Part shown: piece after piece, positions 57,564 to 64,000 of the stretch | How positions within the stretch are numbered: position 1 is the stretch's first letter | Layout: every line of letters starts with the position of its first letter | From: Neisseria subflava | Lineage (GTDB): Bacteria; Pseudomonadota; Gammaproteobacteria; Burkholderiales; Neisseriaceae | Assembly: GCF_024205705.1 (NCBI RefSeq) | Contig: NZ_CP073115.1 | Span: forward strand, 744,001-808,000 | Length of the DNA stretch: 64,000 nucleotides | Direction of reading: 5' to 3' | Program-made: the position numbers and the translations under genes | Notes under the pieces: generated by a model | What the model saw: only the letters and a program-made list of their open reading frames with translations | The model's database searches: none | Told to the model about the DNA's origin: nothing

Positions 57564-58994
57564 ATGACTTGGGAAACCGTAATCGGACTGGAAATCCACG
57601 TCCAACTCAACACCCAATCCAAAATCTTCAGCGGCGCATCCACTGCATTCGGTGCCGAGCCTAATGCCCACGCCAGCGTGGTTGAGTGTGCGTTGCCGGG
57701 CGTATTGCCGGTAATGAACCGCGAAGTCGTCGAAAAAGCCATCAAACTCGGTTTGGCTTTGGATGCGAAAATCAATCAGAAAAACGTGTTCGACCGTAAA
57801 AACTATTTTTATCCTGATTTACCAAAAGGCTATCAAATCAGCCAGTTGGATTTGCCGATTGTTGAACACGGCAAACTGGAAATCGTAGTGGGCGATGAGG
57901 TTAAAACCATCAATGTTACCCGTGCGCACATGGAAGAAGATGCGGGTAAATCCGTACATGAAGGTTTGAACGGTGCTACCGGTATCGACTTGAACCGTGC
58001 CGGTACGCCTTTGTTGGAAGTTGTCTCCGAGCCTGAAATGCGTTCCGCAGCCGAAGCTGTGGCATATGCTAAAGCGTTGCATGGTTTAGTGACTTGGCTG
58101 GATATTTGCGACGGTAATATGGCGGAAGGTTCGTTCCGTGTTGATGCCAACGTTTCTGTACGTCCAAAAGGTCAGGCCGAGTTCGGTACACGCCGTGAAA
58201 TCAAAAACCTCAACTCTTTCCGCTTCTTGGAACAAGCCATCAATTATGAAGTGGAAGCGCAAATCGAAATTTTGGAAGATGGTGGTAAAGTACAGCAGGC
58301 AACCATGCTGTTTGATCCTGAAAAAGGCGAAACCCGTGTGATGCGTTTGAAAGAGGATGCGCACGATTACCGCTATTTCCCGGATCCGGATTTGCTGCCT
58401 GTCATTATTTCAGACGGCCAATTGCAAAAGGCCAAAGAGCAAATGCCTGAGTTGCCGCATGAAATGGCGGCGCGTTTTGTTGCCGATTACGGCGTGTCTG
58501 ACTATGATGCGCGCCTGTTGACTGCCAGCCGCGCCCAAGCTGCCTATTTTGAAGAAGCGGCCAAAGCCTGCGGCCAAGGTAAATTGACGGCGAACTGGAT
58601 GAACGGCGAGCTTGCCGCTACCTTGAACAAAGAAGGTTTGGAATTGGCTGAAAGCCCGATTACAGCTCCACGCCTTGCCGAGTTGGTTGCTAAAGTTGCA
58701 GATGGAACATTAAGCAGCAAATTGGCGAAAAAAGCTTTTGAAGCGATGTGGGCTGAGCCTGAAGCAGGTATTGACGAAATCATCGAAAAACATGGTTTGC
58801 AACAGATTACTGACACTGGCGCAATTGAAGCGATGGTGGATGAAGTGTTGGCAAACAATGCGAAAGCCATTGAGCAATTCCGTTCCGGTAATGAAAAAGC
58901 CTTAAATGCGATTGTCGGCCAAGTGATGAAAGCAAGTAAAGGCAAGGCCAATCCGGCTCAGGTTCAAGAGTTGATTAAAGCCAAATTGGCTTGA
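57564..58994 (+). CDS. gatB: glutamyl/aspartyl-tRNA amidotransferase subunit B
   Basis: tRNA-binding, transamidating subunit. The 476-residue protein has MTWETVIGLEIHVQLNT, the RKNYFYPDLPKGYQISQ block, EDAGKSVHE, IDLNRAGTPLLEVVSEPE and a C-terminal YqeY-like domain ending LIKAKLA. Start at 57564. One DUS inside the coding region. Confidence 0.97.
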   Translation: MTWETVIGLEIHVQLNTQSKIFSGASTAFGAEPNAHASVVECALPGVLPVMNREVVEKAIKLGLALDAKINQKNVFDRKNYFYPDLPKGYQISQLDLPIVEHGKLEIVVGDEVKTINVTRAHMEEDAGKSVHEGLNGATGIDLNRAGTPLLEVVSEPEMRSAAEAVAYAKALHGLVTWLDICDGNMAEGSFRVDANVSVRPKGQAEFGTRREIKNLNSFRFLEQAINYEVEAQIEILEDGGKVQQATMLFDPEKGETRVMRLKEDAHDYRYFPDPDLLPVIISDGQLQKAKEQMPELPHEMAARFVADYGVSDYDARLLTASRAQAAYFEEAAKACGQGKLTANWMNGELAATLNKEGLELAESPITAPRLAELVAKVADGTLSSKLAKKAFEAMWAEPEAGIDEIIEKHGLQQITDTGAIEAMVDEVLANNAKAIEQFRSGNEKALNAIVGQVMKASKGKANPAQVQELIKAKLA

Positions 58995-59004
58995 TAGATA
59001 GGAT

Positions 59005-59041
59005 AGGCCGTCTGAAAACAGGTTTTATTTTCAGACGGCCT
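59005..59041. terminator. paired-DUS terminator after gatB
   Basis: AGGCCGTCTGAAAA and TTTTCAGACGGCCT with a 9-base loop and T-rich tail. Confidence 0.83.
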
Positions 59042-59073
59042 TTGTTTTTGATAATAAATTTATTCTAAATACC

Positions 59074-60078
59074 ATGACACATACCATTACCTTACCAGAT
59101 CAAACTACATTTACGGCGAATGAGGACGAAACTGTTCTTGCTGCCGCAACCCGTCAGAATTTAAATTTGCCTCATTCTTGCAAAAGTGGTGCCTGCGGGC
59201 AGTGTAAGGCTGAGTTGATTAGTGGCGAATTTGAAATGGGCAAACATATTGATAAAGCCATCAGTGAAGAAGAAAAAGCACAAGGTAAAGTGTTATTGTG
59301 CTGTACTACTGCGAAGAGTGACCTGAAAATCAATGTGCCTGGGTTTAATCCGAATGCTTTACCGGTGCGTACTTTACCTGTACGCATTGAAACGATTGAA
59401 ATCAAACATGATGTTGCTTTGTTGCGATTGGCTTTGCCTAAAGCGCCGTCATTTGCATTTTATGCCGGACAATATATTGATTTGCTGCTTCCCGGCAATA
59501 TCAGTCGCAGCTATTCAATCGCCAATTCGCCTGACCAAGAAGGCGTTTTGGAGCTGCATATCCGCAAACGTGAAAACGGCGTATGCTCAGAAATGATTTT
59601 TGGTGCCGAGCCTAAAATCAAAGAAAAAGGCATTGTCCGTGTTAAAGGCCCATTGGGTACGTTTACTTTGCAAAAGGACAGCGATAAACCGATTGTTTTG
59701 TTGGCAACGGGTACAGGCTACGCACCTATCCGCAGTATTTTGCTTGATTTGATTCATCAGAATAGCGAACGTCCGGTTCATTTCTACTGGGGAGCACGTC
59801 AGCAGGAGGATTTGTACGCATTGGAAGAAGCAGAAGCATTACTAGGTCGTCTGAAAAACGCGAAATTCTCGCCTGTTCTTTCTAAGCCTGATTCCGATTG
59901 GAAAGGGGAGAATAGATATGTGCAAAATGTTGCCGCACAAAATTATCCTGATTTGAGCCAATATGAAGTTTATGCTTGTGGGTCACCAGCTATGACCGAG
60001 AGTGCGCAAAGTTTGCTGACTCAAAAATGCGCCTTGCCGGAAGATACCTTCTTCTGTGATGCTTTTTCACCGGCATAA
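59074..60078 (+). CDS. 2Fe-2S ferredoxin/flavin reductase fusion
   Basis: A 334-residue oxidoreductase: N-terminal plant-type 2Fe-2S domain with Cys36, Cys41, Cys44 and Cys76 (CKSGACGQCKAEL ... LLCC), an FAD-binding domain with SRSYSIANSP and an NAD(P) domain with LLATGTGYAPIRSI ending FFCDAF. It resembles CDP-6-deoxy-3,4-glucoseen reductase and the reductases of aromatic dioxygenases, passing electrons from NAD(P)H to a partner not identified here. An N. mucosa-type DUS lies at 59844-59855. Confidence 0.9.
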   Translation: MTHTITLPDQTTFTANEDETVLAAATRQNLNLPHSCKSGACGQCKAELISGEFEMGKHIDKAISEEEKAQGKVLLCCTTAKSDLKINVPGFNPNALPVRTLPVRIETIEIKHDVALLRLALPKAPSFAFYAGQYIDLLLPGNISRSYSIANSPDQEGVLELHIRKRENGVCSEMIFGAEPKIKEKGIVRVKGPLGTFTLQKDSDKPIVLLATGTGYAPIRSILLDLIHQNSERPVHFYWGARQQEDLYALEEAEALLGRLKNAKFSPVLSKPDSDWKGENRYVQNVAAQNYPDLSQYEVYACGSPAMTESAQSLLTQKCALPEDTFFCDAFSPA

Positions 60079-60150
60079 TGATGTTTATACAGAATTTATA
60101 TGTTTGAATGCAGGTGTTAAGAGTAAAATTTGATGGCAATCTGTTTGAGA

Positions 60151-60176
60151 AAGAGTGTGTTTTTACACACTCTTTT
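60151..60176 (+). terminator. rho-independent terminator
   Basis: AAGAGTGTGT and ACACACTCTT stem followed by five T, after the ferredoxin-reductase gene; not DUS-based. Confidence 0.88.
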
Positions 60177-60256
60177 TCTATGTCGTAGTTATTGAACAGA
60201 TGCTTATATAGCTATTTTGTTTTTAAAAATTGAATTGATTATTTATCATAAAGAAA

Positions 60257-60287
60257 AAGGCCGTCTGAATATTTCAGACGGCCTTTG
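60257..60287. terminator. bidirectional paired-DUS terminator
   Basis: AAAGGCCGTCTGAA and TTCAGACGGCCTTT with a small loop, after mltD on the minus strand. Confidence 0.83.
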
Positions 60288-60301
60288 TTTTGAAGCAAGT
60301 A

Positions 60302-62416
60302 TTAGCTACCAATCAGTTTCAAACGTTGACCAGGGGTCACAGTACGGGTATTGCGGTTCCAACGACGAATATCATTAACATCAACATTGAAACGGCTGGC
60401 AATGGTGTTCAAAGTATCGCCTTTGCGTACAGTGTAGGAAACGTTTTGAATCGGGTTGCCGCGGACTTTTGCTGGAGCAGCTGTAACACGGAGGATTTGG
60501 CCTTTTTTGATATTGTTGCCTTTGATGTTGTTGGCAATAATCAAATCAGCTACACTCAGGTTATAACGTTTGGAGATGTTAAACAACGTATCGCCATCTT
60601 CCACACGGTGTGTGCCTGCTGCAAGTGCTGCAGTTTGTGCGTTTTGTTGCTCACTCATACGGGCAAGACGCGCATTGATGCGGCTTTGTTGTTTAACGGT
60701 ATTGGCTGAGATACGTTCTGTACGAGCGTTTTCAGCAGTGACAACAGTTTGAACTTGTTTGGTTTCAGGAGTCGCTTCAGTAACAGTCGCTGCAGGTTCC
60801 TCCGCAGGTCGGCTTTGTACCAAAGCCATCAGGTCATCATGCTCTTCTTGAACCGGAGCAACAGCAACAGATTCAACTGCTGGAGCAGGGGCTACATCGT
60901 TTGCGGCAACAGTTGGTGCAGTCAAGTCGGCCGGAATAGCTGTTTTGGGTGCTTCAGCAACATTTGTGGCAGCAGGCTCAGTAGTAGTATGGGTCATGGC
61001 TACAACAGGGGCGGCTACTTCCGCATTTGCAACTTGAGGCTGTGCTTTGGTTTCTGTTACTGCTACTGCTACAGAAGTAACGTTTTCAGCTTTGCTACGT
61101 GCAATAAAGTCAACCGATTTGCTGGACTGTGGAACAACAGGCGCAACAATATTGGTCACGGTATTTTGAGCGACTTTAACCGGTTCTGCTACGTTGGAAG
61201 CAATAATTGGAGACATAGCCGGCATATTGGATTGGTAAGTATCCGGCGTATTGTCTTTGTCGATAAAGTTAATAATGTCTTGACTTTGGGTAGCTGAGTT
61301 TTTAGCCACCAAAATGCTGCGGCCTTCAGAAATGGCGCTACCGCTCAGGCCGTTGAGGCGTTTGAGTTCGGCTACGCTCATGCCGGTATCGTTAGCAATG
61401 GCGTTAAGCTTCTTGTTGCCCAAAGAAGTATAAATATCCCAAGACATCAGGGTATCTGGATTGGCATTGCGGTAGTTCTTTTCAAATGCAGAAACCGCAG
61501 AAACCGGCAACAACAGACGACGATTGTTTTTAGGGATAAATACCGGGGCATTGAAACCTGGGTTGAGTGCCAACAGTTCGCTTTCGCTGATGTTTGCAAA
61601 GCGAGCGATTGTGCTGTTATCAATAGGTTTGTCGATGCTGATGGATTTGAAATACGGCTGATTGCTGATTTCACTGATATTCATGCCGAAAGTTTGTGGA
61701 TTGGCAACGATATTTCGGACGGCCAAAAGTTTGGGAACGTAGTTGCGTGTTTCGTTCGGCATACGCAGGTTTTCGTATGTCGGCTCCAAACCTTGTGCAC
61801 GGGCGCGGTTTACGGCGCGGCCGACGTTACCTTCGCCCCAGTTGTAGGCGGCAAGGGCCAAAGACCAGTCGCCGAACATACCGTGCAGGTATTGCAGGTA
61901 GTTCAATGCAGCATCGGTAGCGGCATAAACGTCGTGGCGGCCGTCATATAAAGGCGTTTTTTCCAAGCCGAAGTGGCGGCCGGTAGCCGGCATAAATTGC
62001 CACAGGCCGGATGCGCCGACATGAGATTTGGCTTTGGTTACGAATGCGCTTTCAATGAAAGGCAGTAAAGCGATTTCAGCAGGCATATTGCGTTTTTTAA
62101 CTTCATTGGCAATATGGTACATATAAGGTTTGCTGCGAGAGATAGTGCGGTCGAAATATGCACTGTTTGCAGCAAATTTGTTTTCATGGCGGCGAACCAG
62201 TTCTGTGTTGACTTCGTTGATGCGGAAGTCTTTACGCAACGATGCCCACAAGCTGCCAGATCCGAAGGTTTGTGCTTTGGTTTGGTCGAGCAGGGAGGAG
62301 TTGAGGCGCATCATGGCCATGCCGACTTGGTTGGGTGTAGCGTTTTGCGCGTAGGCTGTGGCGGAAACTGCCGACAGGCTTGAAACGGTCAGAGCGATGG
62401 TTTTTAGTTTTGCCAT
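60302..62416 (-). CDS. mltD: membrane-bound lytic murein transglycosylase with LysM repeats (MltD type)
   Basis: A 704-residue periplasmic lytic transglycosylase. Signal ALTVSSLSAVSATAYAQ, SLT domain (about 90-240) with catalytic Glu in LLPFIESAFVTKAKSHVGASG and NYLQYLHGMFGDWSLALAAYNWGEG, then a Thr/Ala/Val-rich linker (about 410-590) and two C-terminal LysM domains (VEDGDTLFNISKRYNLSVADL; VRKGDTLNTIASRFNVDVNDI). The start at 62416 (MAKLKTIALTVSS) opens the signal; 22 earlier in-frame codons are not part of it. The Ala/Val/Thr linker is long and repetitive. Confidence 0.93.
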   Translation of the reverse strand: MAKLKTIALTVSSLSAVSATAYAQNATPNQVGMAMMRLNSSLLDQTKAQTFGSGSLWASLRKDFRINEVNTELVRRHENKFAANSAYFDRTISRSKPYMYHIANEVKKRNMPAEIALLPFIESAFVTKAKSHVGASGLWQFMPATGRHFGLEKTPLYDGRHDVYAATDAALNYLQYLHGMFGDWSLALAAYNWGEGNVGRAVNRARAQGLEPTYENLRMPNETRNYVPKLLAVRNIVANPQTFGMNISEISNQPYFKSISIDKPIDNSTIARFANISESELLALNPGFNAPVFIPKNNRRLLLPVSAVSAFEKNYRNANPDTLMSWDIYTSLGNKKLNAIANDTGMSVAELKRLNGLSGSAISEGRSILVAKNSATQSQDIINFIDKDNTPDTYQSNMPAMSPIIASNVAEPVKVAQNTVTNIVAPVVPQSSKSVDFIARSKAENVTSVAVAVTETKAQPQVANAEVAAPVVAMTHTTTEPAATNVAEAPKTAIPADLTAPTVAANDVAPAPAVESVAVAPVQEEHDDLMALVQSRPAEEPAATVTEATPETKQVQTVVTAENARTERISANTVKQQSRINARLARMSEQQNAQTAALAAGTHRVEDGDTLFNISKRYNLSVADLIIANNIKGNNIKKGQILRVTAAPAKVRGNPIQNVSYTVRKGDTLNTIASRFNVDVNDIRRWNRNTRTVTPGQRLKLIGS

Positions 62417-62572
62417 AGTAAATAGAGTTATCAAATATATAATAAAATTTCGTCTTTTCGATGGTATCGTTTCAGCATTCAATCGTCAAGTCGGGCAGGG
62501 AATTTGCTTGTATGATGTGGTCGTGGTGTTAAAATTCTGTCACACAAGTCAGGATGCATAGGGGAGCATTTA

Positions 62573-63232
62573 ATGGAAACTTTTTTTATGCAAACGCCAA
62601 TGGGACAATATCTTGCTCAAAAAGAGGCGGATTTTTTCAGACGGCATTTGCAATATTTGAATGGTCAAGTGGCAGTTCAATTGGGCAGTATATGGCAGAG
62701 GTCGTCTGAAAATATGATTGTGGTGCCACGCGATGTGCGGATGGATGCTGAAATGTTGGCATTTGAAACGCATTCCGTGGATGTGTTATTGATGCCCCAT
62801 CTTTTGGAAATTTCAACTGCGGATTTAGTGTTGAAAGAGGCGTTTAGGGTATTAAACCCTGAAGGAAGGTTGATTTTGACGGGGTTTAACCCTAAATCTT
62901 TGTGGGGATTGAGCTCGTGGTTTGATGGCAAAAGACTGCCTATGAAATCTCAATGTTTGGTTCTGGCTGAGTTGAAACGAAAAATTGCCGCTATTGGTTT
63001 TGAAATGGAATATGGGCAATTTATGAATTATCTGCCAGCGGTAAATTCGCCATCTGCTTTGAAGTTCTGGCGGTTTATGGAAAAGGCCGGGGATAGGTGG
63101 TGGCCTCAGTGTGCAGCGGTGTATGGTGTGGTTTTAACGAAACATTTGATTGGTATCCGTCCTTTGCCTGAATTGGAATCTGCATTCGATGGCAATACGG
63201 TCGCTTTAAGTACGGCACGTTTGGCCGAATAG
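62573..63232 (+). CDS. SAM-dependent methyltransferase-like protein
   Basis: A 219-residue protein with a class I methyltransferase look in its second half (VDVLLMPHLLEIS, VLNPEGRLILTGFNPKSLWGL) but no clear GxGxG SAM loop near the N-terminus, where VAVQLGSIWQRSSENMIVVP stands. It may be a degenerate or divergent member; substrate unknown. A DUS of the AT type (62636-62647) and one of the mucosa type (62699-62710) are coded inside the first 50 codons and give the peptides FFRRH and RSSENM. GGGGAG lies seven bases before the ATG. mutM follows. Confidence 0.75.
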   Translation: METFFMQTPMGQYLAQKEADFFRRHLQYLNGQVAVQLGSIWQRSSENMIVVPRDVRMDAEMLAFETHSVDVLLMPHLLEISTADLVLKEAFRVLNPEGRLILTGFNPKSLWGLSSWFDGKRLPMKSQCLVLAELKRKIAAIGFEMEYGQFMNYLPAVNSPSALKFWRFMEKAGDRWWPQCAAVYGVVLTKHLIGIRPLPELESAFDGNTVALSTARLAE

Positions 63233-63245
63233 TTTCAGACGGCCT
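63233..63245 (+). repeat. single DUS before mutM
   Basis: TTTCAGACGGCCT directly after the methyltransferase stop, without partner. Confidence 0.7.
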
Positions 63246-63274
63246 ATATATAATGATGAATTTGGAGAATAATG

Positions 63275-64000
63275 ATGCCTGAATTACCTGAAGTAGAAAC
63301 GACTTTACGTGGAATCGCGCCGCATATTTATGACAAAAAGATAGAAAAAGTCATTATTCGTCAGTTTAAATTGAGATGGCCTATCCATCCGAACTTGGCG
63401 CAAATTTTGGCAGGGCGCAAAGTTTTGGCATGCAACCGTCGTGCGAAGTATTTGATTATTACTTTTGAAACGGGTATTTTACTTATTCACTTGGGTATGT
63501 CCGGCAGTTTGCGTATTTTTACCGCCAATGATGAGCGTATCGCAACGCCGGATAAACACGATCATTTAGATTTTGTATTTGATGACGGTACCGTATTGCG
63601 TTATCACGATCCGCGTAAATTTGGTGCGGTATTGTGGTATGAGGGTATTGTCGAGCATCATCCGCTGTTGGAAAAGTTGGGGCCGGAGCCGCTCTCGGGT
63701 GATTTTGATGCAAATTACCTGTATCAGAAATTGAAAACCCAAAAGCGTGCAGTTAAATTAGCGCTGATGGATAATGCGGTGGTGGTTGGCGTTGGCAATA
63801 TTTATGCGAATGAAAGTCTGTTTAAGGCAGGTATTTCGCCATTGCGTCCGGCGAATAAGTTGACCAAAAAAGAATGCGCATTATTGGTAGAGACTGTTAA
63901 AGCGGTTCTACAAAGGGCGATTGAAGCGGGCGGCAGTACGCTGCGAGACTTCGTTAATAGCGATGGGAAAAGCGGCTACTTTCAGCAGGAATATACGGTC
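63275..64000 (+). CDS. mutM: formamidopyrimidine-DNA glycosylase, cut by window end
   Basis: Removes oxidised purines such as 8-oxoguanine. The visible 242 residues begin MPELPEVETTLRGI: after Met removal Pro2 is the catalytic nucleophile and Glu3 is present, so the start must be the ATG at 63275, not the adjacent one at 63272. Further conserved blocks are HLGMSGSLRIF, DPRKFGAVLW, GVGNIYANESLFKAGISP and GGSTLRDFVN. The C-terminal zinc finger lies beyond the window. GGAGAATA precedes the start. Confidence 0.96.
   Translation, partial: MPELPEVETTLRGIAPHIYDKKIEKVIIRQFKLRWPIHPNLAQILAGRKVLACNRRAKYLIITFETGILLIHLGMSGSLRIFTANDERIATPDKHDHLDFVFDDGTVLRYHDPRKFGAVLWYEGIVEHHPLLEKLGPEPLSGDFDANYLYQKLKTQKRAVKLALMDNAVVVGVGNIYANESLFKAGISPLRPANKLTKKECALLVETVKAVLQRAIEAGGSTLRDFVNSDGKSGYFQQEYTV

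Noticed and set aside
1..64000. Correia elements, CRISPR arrays, prophage genes
   Set aside because: No Correia end sequences, no regularly spaced repeats and no phage structural or integrase genes were found by reading; the many short repeats are DUS.

Overview
The window is chromosomal DNA of a Neisseria species. The 12-base DNA uptake sequence (DUS) AGGCCGTCTGAA recurs throughout, mostly as inverted pairs between genes. The gene content (hprK-rapZ, monomeric icd, maeB, dapC, zipA-ligA, gatCAB) is typically neisserial. The AG-DUS dialect dominates; the AT-DUS of meningococcus and gonococcus (ATGCCGTCTGAA) and the N. mucosa type (AGGTCGTCTGAA) are minorities. This points to a commensal of the subflava/flavescens/elongata type rather than a pathogen; the species cannot be named from the window. 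An intact mreB, mreC, mreD and mrdA set, absent from the coccoid pathogens as far as I know, agrees.

Layout. 1-3.1 kb: end of hprK, rapZ, a small lipoprotein, rbgA. 3.1-12.4 kb, minus strand: a LolA-like chaperone, the icd housekeeping gene, then five genes (ketosynthase, DUF3261 lipoprotein, halogenase-like flavoprotein, MMPL exporter, phosphopantetheinyl transferase) that look like part of an aryl polyene pigment locus. 12.4-29 kb: lipoproteins, tRNA-Ser(GCT), rluE, a probable Zur-controlled DUF4198 gene, radA, ctpA, an EnvC-like amidase activator with a long Lys/Glu/Ala tract, creA, yqgE-ruvX, an AhpD-like protein, an acyl-CoA dehydrogenase with a rubredoxin, dapC, a flavin oxidoreductase, an OmpA-like lipoprotein and a DUF1275 protein. 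29-45.4 kb: ribF-ileS, a His-rich MliC-type lipoprotein, the zinc-free ribosomal paralogues rpmE2-rpmJ2 behind a perfect Zur box, trkH, galU, ligA-zipA, ampD, mltG-tmk, maeB. 45.7-46.9 kb: a complete IS5-family element inserted at a DUS. 47-54.6 kb, minus strand: a frameshifted aldehyde dehydrogenase, marC and the elongasome operon mreB-mreC-mreD-mrdA-rodA, whose rodA carries a one-base frameshift. 54.8-64 kb: gatC, gatA, a TRIC/UPF0126 protein, gatB, a ferredoxin-reductase, mltD, a methyltransferase-like protein and the start of mutM.

Themes. (1) A partial pigment pathway holding export and tailoring functions, with a candidate halogenase. (2) Two Zur boxes at separate loci, suggesting a zinc-starvation response joining ribosome remodelling to a DUF4198 protein. 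(3) Cell-wall functions: elongasome, MltG, MltD, AmpD, an EnvC-like activator. (4) Paired DUS used as intergenic hairpins, with dialect variants that may mark recombined segments. No prophage, CRISPR array, rRNA or toxin-antitoxin locus was seen.
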